Shown here piece by piece: positions 43,387 to 49,599 of a stretch of DNA of 64,000 nucleotides (the stretch's first letter is position 1; every line of letters starts with the position of its first letter). Below the pieces are notes generated by a model. It did not search any database. It saw only the letters and a list, made by a program, of their open reading frames with translations, and had not been told where the DNA came from. The stretch comes from Clostridia bacterium (GTDB lineage Bacteria > Bacillota_A > Clostridia > Oscillospirales > CAG-272). The position numbers and the translations under genes are program-made. The DNA lies in the NCBI GenBank assembly GCA_017453335.1, contig JAFTKI010000016.1, positions 19,428 to 83,427 of the forward strand. The letters are read 5' to 3'.

Positions 43387-43912
43387 ATTCTTTCTCCCGA
43401 TCTGTATTTTTTTGCTCTTCGTATTGATATATTTTCGTGTGATACGCCAAAGCAATGGTCGGTTTTCTCGTGTGAAGAATCACCAGATAAAATTCGTTGC
43501 CGTTCGAGGAAATCTCAAAGGCGGTCCCTTCTGCTACGTATCTTCCATACGTTGTAAAATAGATCGCGTCCACGGTGTGACGTCCGATACGGGAAGGTTC
43601 GCCTCTTGAAAGGTAAGATGCCGTGTCGGTTACGATCGAAAAGCCGCCGTGGGAGAGCAAATAGAGCGTATGAATGGAACGAATCAACTTATAAAGCCAA
43701 TAGGCAACAGGGAGCACGGATAACACAAGCGTCAGTATTCCCAACACCACGGACACTTGGAACATATACGAACTCAAATAAGCCATCAACGCAAAGAAAA
43801 GACCAAATGCGACAAAAAAGGTAATTGCCAGATGCCGATCCAACTCGGCTGTTTTTTTGATATCCTTTTTACAAGAATCTTTTGTAATTTTGGTTTTGGT
43901 TGTTTTTTGCAC
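43370..43912 (-). CDS. Membrane protein of unknown function (GTG start), paralogue of the gene at 41067
   Basis: 180 residues. A Lys-rich N-terminus, two hydrophobic segments (ITFFVAFGLFFALMAYLSSYM and VVLGILTLVLSVLPVAYWLY in parts), then a beta-rich soluble domain (GRYVAEGTAFEISSNGNEFYL) ending LAYHTKIYQYEEQK and an acidic tail. GTG at 43912 is chosen because AGGAGAGG lies directly upstream; an ATG 21 bases earlier has no ribosome site. It overlaps the glycosidase start by 17 bases. No function proposed. Confidence 0.72.
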   Translation of the reverse strand: MQKTTKTKITKDSCKKDIKKTAELDRHLAITFFVAFGLFFALMAYLSSYMFQVSVVLGILTLVLSVLPVAYWLYKLIRSIHTLYLLSHGGFSIVTDTASYLSRGEPSRIGRHTVDAIYFTTYGRYVAEGTAFEISSNGNEFYLVILHTRKPTIALAYHTKIYQYEEQKNTDREKEYETDD

Positions 43913-44002
43913 CGCGACACCTCTCCTATCCATCTTGAAATTTCATTCAAAAGCCCGTTTTGGGGTTTGATGTGTCAATACAATCGGATTTGCTGTCAGC
44001 CC

Positions 44003-44518
44003 TTATTTCCAATAGCCCTGCTCTTCCCGCGCTTCCTGCTCACGTAATTCCCTTTGCCGCTTCTCCTGCGCGATTTTCGCTTCCTTTGCTTCGTGAACAA
44101 GCCGTATGAGATAGCGAATATAGAAAATCACCTGCGGTTCAGCCCCAACCGCAATCGTCAAGAAAATCTGCGGTACCCCCGACACAAAAAAGATCGTTGG
44201 GAGGAAGAATGGGACGGCAACACAGTAGATCAGCATGGAAAGACGGAATTCCTTTTCGTATTCCACGGTAAAGGTCTCATTCCGATCCTCCTCCCACTCA
44301 TGCCACTTGTTGCGGGCAAATTTGAAGTAGTTGTCCTTGTGCTTCAAAAAACCTGCTAAAATACCGTTCAGAATGGCAATAAGCAGCATTGCAAGTGGGA
44401 AAAATGAAAATTCAGTAAGGGCGGCTTGCTCCCAAAACACGATCACGGGAATGATATTCAAGGTAAGAATCGCTAAAACAATCCAAAAAATATGTGCATA
44501 CTTCAATTTCGGTTCCAC
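44003..44518 (-). CDS. Membrane protein of unknown function with charged C-terminal helix (GTG start)
   Basis: 171 residues. Four hydrophobic segments (about 9-28, 36-58, 95-113, 118-136) are followed by a long helical tail rich in Glu, Lys, Arg and Gln (EAKEAKIAQEKRQRELREQ), which could form a coiled coil in the cytoplasm. Start GTG 44518 has GGAGG nine bases upstream. It lies 27 bases after the amidase gene in the same operon. I do not recognise the family and propose no function. Confidence 0.72.
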   Translation of the reverse strand: MEPKLKYAHIFWIVLAILTLNIIPVIVFWEQAALTEFSFFPLAMLLIAILNGILAGFLKHKDNYFKFARNKWHEWEEDRNETFTVEYEKEFRLSMLIYCVAVPFFLPTIFFVSGVPQIFLTIAVGAEPQVIFYIRYLIRLVHEAKEAKIAQEKRQRELREQEAREEQGYWK

Positions 44519-44545
44519 CGTTGCATCCTCCTTTTTGAAAAGAAA

Positions 44546-45649
44546 TTATACTGCCGCCAATCCGAAGTATGACAGGATCCCGTCATAGATCCCCTCGGCA
44601 AACAGCTCGGGGCTTTGTGAGAGCAATGCGGCTTCCTCGGGATTTGTGATAAAGCCCATTTCCAGGAGTGCCGCAGGCATGGTGGCGTTTTTGAGAACGT
44701 AAAGCTCGGGGCGTAGCTTCATGCCGCGATCGGTCAGATTTGTGGAGCCGATCAGCCCTTGGAGCAAGCTGCTGCCGAAATCGTAGGATTCGCCAACGCT
44801 GTCTGCCACCAGCACCTCGATCCCGTGAACGCTTGCATCATCAAAAGCATTGATGTGCAGGCTAATAAAATAATCCGCACCGAACTCCTGCGCTCCCTGC
44901 ACACGTGCCGCAAGGCTTGAAGTGTTATCGGTTCCCAGCACGGTATCCGCCGTGGGACGCGACAGACAGACCTCAAAGCGACCGTCTGCCTCCAGTATTT
45001 GCGCAAGATAGCAACCAATGGTAAAGGTCAGGTCCTGCTCGTAAAGTCCGTTACCCGATGCTCCCGAATTATGGTACGAGGTGGGATTGTGGCCTTGGTC
45101 GATGTAAATCCGAATTTTCTCGGTGGTCTCATTGTTTTTGATGCTGTCCTGCAGATCCTTGATTTGCGCTTCCAGCCCCTCGATCAGCTTACGCAGTGCC
45201 GCGTTGTCTTCCTTAAGCGATGCAATCTCCTTTTGCGCCGCTGTGTTGGCACTCTTTAGCGATTCGATCTCGCGCTGTGCCGATTGGTTGGCACTCTTTA
45301 GCGAATCGATTTCTTCGTTTGCCTCTCGGTTGGCATTTTGGAGCACACCAATCTCATTCTGCGCCGATGCGTTGGCACTTTCAAGCGCATCAATCTTACT
45401 CTGCGCCGATTGGCTTGCACTCTTGAGCGAATCGATCTCCCCCTGTGCCGCTTCATTGGTAGCTTGGAGCGATCCGATCTCTTGCTTGGCTCCCGAAAGC
45501 TCGGTCTGCAGTGCAGTCAGCTTTTTTTCCGTCACATAATGGAAGTATCCGATGCAGGCAACGCAGCAAAGCACTGTGACAAAGATCACGCAAACCGTCC
45601 GCACCCATCCTCTTGATTGTTTCGTATTTTTCTTAGATTGAACGCTCAT
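44546..45649 (-). CDS. N-acetylmuramoyl-L-alanine amidase (Amidase_3) with membrane anchor and coiled-coil repeat stalk
   Basis: 367 residues. One N-terminal membrane helix (about 17-38) is followed by a coiled coil (about 45-170) built from eight consecutive 14-residue units of the form SLKSANQSAQREIE, then the catalytic domain. Zinc ligands and catalytic residues are visible in YIDQGHNP, GLYEQDLTF, FISLHINAF and ALLEMGFITN. It should cut the amide bond between muramic acid and the stem peptide outside the membrane, with the stalk setting the distance to the wall. ATG at 45649 with AAAGGT upstream. It shares an operon with five unknown membrane proteins and a glycosidase. Confidence 0.92.
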   Translation of the reverse strand: MSVQSKKNTKQSRGWVRTVCVIFVTVLCCVACIGYFHYVTEKKLTALQTELSGAKQEIGSLQATNEAAQGEIDSLKSASQSAQSKIDALESANASAQNEIGVLQNANREANEEIDSLKSANQSAQREIESLKSANTAAQKEIASLKEDNAALRKLIEGLEAQIKDLQDSIKNNETTEKIRIYIDQGHNPTSYHNSGASGNGLYEQDLTFTIGCYLAQILEADGRFEVCLSRPTADTVLGTDNTSSLAARVQGAQEFGADYFISLHINAFDDASVHGIEVLVADSVGESYDFGSSLLQGLIGSTNLTDRGMKLRPELYVLKNATMPAALLEMGFITNPEEAALLSQSPELFAEGIYDGILSYFGLAAV

Positions 45650-45699
45650 TTTTTATTACCTTTCTAAAATTAATTTATAACCGATTCAAGCGACGCTGA

Positions 45700-46029
45700 T
45701 CAGCGTCTTTTTTTGATTGTCCTGATGATCCGATAGATAATTCCTGCCAAGGTCTGCACGCCCATGATCCCCAGCGGTACGAACAAGAGATACGCACCAA
45801 CCGTTTTGGTCGTTGAAGGCGGTTGTATAAACATGAAAAATCCGATGAAAGCACACAAAAACAACAAAACGGCAAATACGGTCACTCCGTTTTTGATTCT
45901 TTTCTGTAACCGCTCACTAAACTGATGCTCGGGAACGATCAGCATCATCAGCTTCATATAAAGCGTACCGACCACCTCAACGATCAATTCAAAAACAACC
46001 TCAAAAAGCAGTTCGAATAGACATCCCAT
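45700..46029 (-). CDS. Small membrane protein of unknown function, first gene of the operon
   Basis: 109 residues. An amphipathic, acidic N-terminal segment (GCLFELLFEVVFELIVEVVG) and KLMMLIVPEHQFSERLQKRI precede two hydrophobic helices (about 50-69 and 77-97) and a basic end (RIIRTIKKRR). The ATG at 46029 is preceded by AAGGGA at a rather long spacing; the frame continues upstream across the promoter and is not coding there. Promoter at 46055-46083. No function proposed. Confidence 0.7.
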   Translation of the reverse strand: MGCLFELLFEVVFELIVEVVGTLYMKLMMLIVPEHQFSERLQKRIKNGVTVFAVLLFLCAFIGFFMFIQPPSTTKTVGAYLLFVPLGIMGVQTLAGIIYRIIRTIKKRR

Positions 46030-46054
46030 AAAATCACTATCCCTTCCGGGTTCT

Positions 46055-46083
46055 ATTATAACATACCTTTGCGGGAATGTAAA
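46055..46083 (-). promoter_or_regulatory. SigA-type promoter of the seven-gene membrane/amidase operon
   Basis: On the minus strand TTTACA (46083-46078), 17-base spacer, TGt-TATAAT (46060-46055). Confidence 0.75.
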
Positions 46084-46130
46084 GAAAAATCTGCACAGCA
46101 CTCTAATGTTCGCACATCCTTGCCCGTAGG

Positions 46131-46336
46131 AGCGAATGCGAACCAATTCTGTAACTATGCAAAGCGTTAGTGCCCAGCCAACAAGAAAAGCCACCCGATT
46201 GGGTGGCTCAATGATATGCGGCACTAGGGTATTCGCACTTCGTGCGAAGATACCCACCGCTTGCCGCTTACGAGCGAGCTCGACGCGCTCTGCGCGGGGG
46301 TATGCGAACCTAATTCCGTAACGCAAAGCGTTACGG
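46131..46336. repeat. Hairpin-rich region with tRNA-Gln-like fragments and a direct repeat
   Basis: No gene is seen. A segment at 46131-46172 (ATGCGAACCAATTCTGTAAC, then GCAAAGCGTTA) recurs with changes at 46302-46337 (ATGCGAACCTAATTCCGTAAC, in parts, then GCAAAGCGTTACGG). At 46217-46267 a hairpin opens with TGCGGCACTAGG, which matches the 3' end of the nearby tRNA-Gln, and closes with its complement TGCCGC. CCGTAACGC/GCGTTACGG at 46316-46336 is a perfect hairpin. AGCCACCC/GGGTGGCT (about 46193-46208) forms a possible leftward terminator. Confidence 0.5.
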
Positions 46337-46366
46337 GGCTAGGTGAGAATCCGCGGTGACGCGAAC

Positions 46367-46405
46367 AAAAAAATACAGGGTAGCGATGCTACCCTGTATT
46401 TTTTT
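46367..46405 (-). terminator. Intrinsic terminator of tRNA-Gln
   Basis: AAAAAAATACAGGGTAGC pairs with GCTACCCTGTATTTTTTT around a three-base loop, three bases after the tRNA 3' end on the minus strand. Confidence 0.92.
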
Positions 46406-46408
46406 GGC

Positions 46409-46479
46409 TGCGGCACTAGGATTCGAACCTAGGTAATGACGGAGTCAGAGTCCGTTGCCTTACCGCTTGGCGATGCCGC
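46409..46479 (-). tRNA. tRNA-Gln (anticodon CTG)
   Basis: Read on the minus strand, GCGGCAT at 46479-46473 pairs with GTGCCGC at 46416-46410 to make the acceptor stem, with A73 as discriminator at 46409. The D arm CGCCAAGCGGTAAGGC is typical of glutamine tRNAs. The anticodon stem ACGGA/TCCGT holds the loop CTCTGAC, giving anticodon CTG. The T arm contains GGTTCGAATCC. No CCA is encoded. A strong promoter lies upstream (46497-46525) and a terminator immediately downstream, so it is a single transcription unit. Confidence 0.95.
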
Positions 46480-46496
46480 ATTTATTCACAAGGCGT

Positions 46497-46525
46497 ATTA
46501 TATCACACTCTGCCCCGTTTGTCAA
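46497..46525 (-). promoter_or_regulatory. SigA-type promoter of tRNA-Gln
   Basis: On the minus strand TTGACA (46525-46520), 17-base spacer, TGa-TATAAT (46502-46497), 17 bases before the tRNA 5' end. Confidence 0.85.
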
Positions 46526-46582
46526 TAGTTTTTTGAAAACTTTTTTGGTCATTTTTTCGAAACTTTTTCGTCCTCTTTTCGC

Positions 46583-46611
46583 TTGACAAACATCGGAACC
46601 CATGCTATAAT
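46583..46611 (+). promoter_or_regulatory. SigA-type promoter of the second GH20 gene
   Basis: TTGACA (46583-46588), 17-base spacer, TGc-TATAAT (46606-46611): a consensus promoter with extended -10. Confidence 0.85.
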
Positions 46612-46672
46612 GTCTACACTCTAAATCCTATTTTTCAAAGCGTTAATCAACATTATTTGAAAGGAAATCATC

Positions 46673-48541
46673 ATGAGCAACTCCAAAAAAATCGTTCTTT
46701 CCTTTGACGTTGACGCCTCTTTGCAGGTCGGCATCGAGCGTCTTTCCTCGCTCTTACCCTTTACCGTTGGAAATGACGGTATCCGCGTTGTTGCAAAGCA
46801 GTGCGACAAAAACGGCGTGTGTCTGAAAAATGGCGTTGCAACGATCTGTTACACCAAGAAAAATATCTTCTACCGCGAGCTTTCGGTGCTTTTGGAGCAT
46901 GCCGCATCCGAATCCGAATTCTGTATCACCGAAGACACCCATTTCACAGGGCTTTCGACCATGATCGACACCTCGCGTAACGGTGTTCCCACCCTCTCCG
47001 CGCTCTACCGCCTGATCGATCACCTTGCCGTGATGGGCTATGACACGGTTCTGATGTATATGGAAGATACCGTCAAACTGGAAAACTACGAATATTTTGG
47101 CTATATGCGCGGTGCTTACACAACTGCCGATCTCAAGGCGTTGGACGATTACGCCTTTGAATACGGCATTGAGATCATGCCCTGCATCGAGTGCTACGGT
47201 CACATGGAAAAATATCTGTTCTGGCCCGAAGCCGCTCCGGTCAAGGACACCAACAGCGTTCTCCTTGCCCGTGAGGAAAAGACCTTTGTGTTGGTCGAGG
47301 AGATCATCCGCACCGTTTCCTCCTGCCTCAGATCCAAGCGCATTCACGTTGGTATGGACGAGGCGTGGAATATGGGTCGCGGTGCCTTCATGGATAAGCA
47401 CGGCTACGTTCCTCCTTTCGATATTTTCAACGAATACATGGAGCGCTTGATGCTGATCATAAACAAATACGGTCTGACCGCAATGATGTGGTCGGATATG
47501 TATTTCCGCAATAAGAGCGCAAAAGGAAGATATTATGATACCACAGTCGAGTTCACCGAAGAGGATGTTTCCAAGATTCCCAACGGAATCGAGCTGGTGT
47601 TCTGGCACTACGGCGAAGGCCCGCACTGTGACGATCTGATGCTCCAAAAACACAATCAGCTTGGCAAGAAGGTCATTTTTGCAGGCGGTACGTGGAGCTG
47701 GATCGGACATTTGCCCGAACATAATTATATGATGGAAACCTCGCGCATCTCGCTGGATGCTTGCCGCAAAAACAACGTCCGCGAAGCAATGCTGACCCTG
47801 TGGTTCAACGACAATGCCGAGTGTCCCCTGTCCGCAAACCTGTTCGGTCTTTCCTTCTTTGCCGAGCTTTGCTTTGATGCCAACCCCTCCAAGAAAAAGC
47901 TGCGCTCCCGCTTTGAGATCACCACGGATGGCGACTACGATGCCTTCTACACCATGAGCCTGTACCACAACACCTTTGGCAAGGACGATGCCTACCCCAA
48001 CTTCCATGATCGTTTCCTTGGCAAGCCGCTGTTCTGGCAGGACGTGCTGGAGGGACTTTACGACAGCCACCTCTACAAAAAGCCGATGAGCGACCATTAT
48101 GCCGCCTGCGCCGCAAAAATGGCAACCTATCAGGGCGGTCGCTGGAACGCGCTCTATCGCTATGTGCAAGAGATTTTTGAATACCTTGCCGTAAAGACCG
48201 CCATTGCCCAAAAGCTGGCTCCCGCTTACAAAAACGGTGACCGCGACACGTTGACCGACATTGCACAGGTACAGTTCCCAAAATTGAAGGCTTGCGCGGA
48301 AAAGCTGTTGTTGACGCACCGCGAGCTTTGGAGAACCGAACACAAGATGCTGGGCTGGTGTAACCTGGACTATCGCTACGCGGGTGTTGCCGCAAGATGT
48401 ACGTCGGCAATGGATCTGCTCAACCGCTACCTTTCGGGCGAGGATGCGTCGATCGATTCGCTTGAGGAACCTCGTCTTGACAGACCCCTCCACGGATTCA
48501 CAGCATTTAGCCGCCTTGCAACCCCGAACCTGAACATCTGA
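46673..48541 (+). CDS. GH20 beta-N-acetylhexosaminidase, GcnA-like (second copy)
   Basis: 622 residues. The layout equals the protein at 7408-9297: a short N-terminal alpha/beta domain, VLMYMEDTVKLENYEYFGYMRG on the barrel entrance (in parts), IEIMPCIECYGHMEKYL, and the catalytic pair D229-E230 in HVGMDEAWNMG. It should cleave N-acetylhexosamine from imported oligosaccharides in the cytoplasm, there being no signal peptide. The paralogues differ enough to suggest different linkage or sugar preference. AAAGGA precedes the ATG. It is transcribed alone from a near-perfect promoter, ending in a very strong terminator. Confidence 0.88.
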   Translation: MSNSKKIVLSFDVDASLQVGIERLSSLLPFTVGNDGIRVVAKQCDKNGVCLKNGVATICYTKKNIFYRELSVLLEHAASESEFCITEDTHFTGLSTMIDTSRNGVPTLSALYRLIDHLAVMGYDTVLMYMEDTVKLENYEYFGYMRGAYTTADLKALDDYAFEYGIEIMPCIECYGHMEKYLFWPEAAPVKDTNSVLLAREEKTFVLVEEIIRTVSSCLRSKRIHVGMDEAWNMGRGAFMDKHGYVPPFDIFNEYMERLMLIINKYGLTAMMWSDMYFRNKSAKGRYYDTTVEFTEEDVSKIPNGIELVFWHYGEGPHCDDLMLQKHNQLGKKVIFAGGTWSWIGHLPEHNYMMETSRISLDACRKNNVREAMLTLWFNDNAECPLSANLFGLSFFAELCFDANPSKKKLRSRFEITTDGDYDAFYTMSLYHNTFGKDDAYPNFHDRFLGKPLFWQDVLEGLYDSHLYKKPMSDHYAACAAKMATYQGGRWNALYRYVQEIFEYLAVKTAIAQKLAPAYKNGDRDTLTDIAQVQFPKLKACAEKLLLTHRELWRTEHKMLGWCNLDYRYAGVAARCTSAMDLLNRYLSGEDASIDSLEEPRLDRPLHGFTAFSRLATPNLNI

Positions 48542-48564
48542 TTTTTGCAACCGAAATTTGATAC

Positions 48565-48621
48565 AAAAGCCGTCCTTGGCGCACCTGCGATAAAGCAGGT
48601 GCGCCGAGGGACGGCTTTTTT
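48565..48621 (+). terminator. Strong intrinsic terminator of the second GH20 gene
   Basis: AAAAGCCGTCC...GGCGCACCTGC pairs with GCAGGTGCGCC...GGGACGGCTTTTTT, a stem of more than 20 pairs. Confidence 0.92.
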
Positions 48622-48641
48622 GTGTACTTTCACACTTGCCG

Positions 48642-48657
48642 ACACAATATCTTGTGT
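48642..48657. promoter_or_regulatory. NrdR box 1 (distal)
   Basis: ACACAATATCTTGTGT matches the NrdR consensus acaCwAtATaTwGwgt at 15 of 16 positions and is nearly palindromic. It lies about 160 bases upstream of the nrdG promoter. Confidence 0.7.
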
Positions 48658-48756
48658 TTGGCGGTTCAACATCGAAAAACGCTGTTTTTGTCATATACCG
48701 CTTGACTTTTTCGCGTTTTTTGCTCTCTTTTTTCTTGTGTTTTGCCCTTTAGCAAA

Positions 48757-48772
48757 CCACAAGATATTGACG
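48757..48772. promoter_or_regulatory. NrdR box 2
   Basis: CCACAAGATATTGACG matches the NrdR consensus at 12 of 16 positions. It is 32 bases (three helical turns) from box 3, the usual spacing for paired NrdR boxes. Confidence 0.6.
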
Positions 48773-48788
48773 AAAATGAACAATTAAA

Positions 48789-48804
48789 ATACTATATATT
48801 GTGT
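48789..48804. promoter_or_regulatory. NrdR box 3 (proximal)
   Basis: ATACTATATATTGTGT matches the NrdR consensus at 15 of 16 positions and ends 11 bases before the -35 of the nrdG promoter. Confidence 0.75.
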
Positions 48805-48815
48805 TATTTTGCTAA

Positions 48816-48844
48816 TTGACAGGATTTCGGATCTGTGATATACT
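48816..48844 (+). promoter_or_regulatory. SigA-type promoter of the nrdG-nrdD-trxB operon
   Basis: TTGACA (48816-48821), 17-base spacer, TGa-TATACT (48839-48844). Confidence 0.82.
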
Positions 48845-48878
48845 ATACGGGCATCGACAAATTCAGAGGTTTTTGAAA

Positions 48879-49568
48879 ATGAATGTTCAAGGCTACCAAA
48901 AGTTGACGCTCTTGGATTTTCCGGGACGTGTTGCCTGTACGGTATTTACCGGCGGCTGTAACCTTCGCTGTCCGTTCTGCCACAACGCGGGGCTGGTGCT
49001 GACACCGCACGCGGGAGGCAACATGGAGGACGAGGTTCTGGAATATCTTTCGCGCCGTAAAGGACTGATAGAGGGTGTTTGCATCACAGGCGGTGAGCCG
49101 CTCCTGCAACCCGATCTTGAGGACTTTATCCGCAAGGTGAAGGAGCTTGGCTATCTTGTGAAGCTTGATACCAACGGCGCACTCGCGCACCGACTCCGCG
49201 CACTTCTGGAAACAGGCCTCGTCGACTACGTTGCCATGGACGTCAAAAGCTCGCCCGAGGGCTATGGGGCGGCGATCGGCGTTCCGCTTGCTTCGGATCT
49301 GTTTGCAGAGAGCATCGGTATCCTGCAGGCATCGGGGATCCCGCACGAATTCCGCACAACAGCGGTCAAGGGGATCCACACGGTTGAGGATTTCGAGAAG
49401 ATCGGCAAATGGCTGCCTTCCGATTCCCATTATTTCATTCAAACCTTTGTACCATCCCCCAATCTGCTCGGAAACGGCTGTGAAGCCTTTTCGCCGGACG
49501 AAATGAAGGCACTGCTCTTGGCAGTGCAACCCTATCTCCCCCAGGCCCAGCTTCGGGGACAACCTTGA
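48879..49568 (+). CDS. nrdG: Anaerobic ribonucleoside-triphosphate reductase activating protein
   Basis: 229 residues. The radical SAM motif is C27-x3-C31-x2-C34 in GGCNLRCPFCHN; LLDFPGRVACTVFTGG and CITGGEPLLQPDLEDF are typical of the NrdG/PflA-like single-cluster activases. It generates the glycyl radical on NrdD using S-adenosylmethionine. The ATG at 48879 is chosen because AGAGG lies upstream and the first family strand follows. First gene of the operon, 31 bases before nrdD, under three NrdR boxes. Confidence 0.92.
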   Translation: MNVQGYQKLTLLDFPGRVACTVFTGGCNLRCPFCHNAGLVLTPHAGGNMEDEVLEYLSRRKGLIEGVCITGGEPLLQPDLEDFIRKVKELGYLVKLDTNGALAHRLRALLETGLVDYVAMDVKSSPEGYGAAIGVPLASDLFAESIGILQASGIPHEFRTTAVKGIHTVEDFEKIGKWLPSDSHYFIQTFVPSPNLLGNGCEAFSPDEMKALLLAVQPYLPQAQLRGQP

Positions 49569-49599
49569 TAAATAATTATTGAAAGAAACGGAGAAAGCT

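Noticed and set aside
45692..45714. Terminator GACGCTGATCAGCGTC plus T-run
   Set aside because: The T-run is on the plus strand, where no gene is read; on the minus strand, where the operon runs, the hairpin covers a stop codon and is not followed by T.
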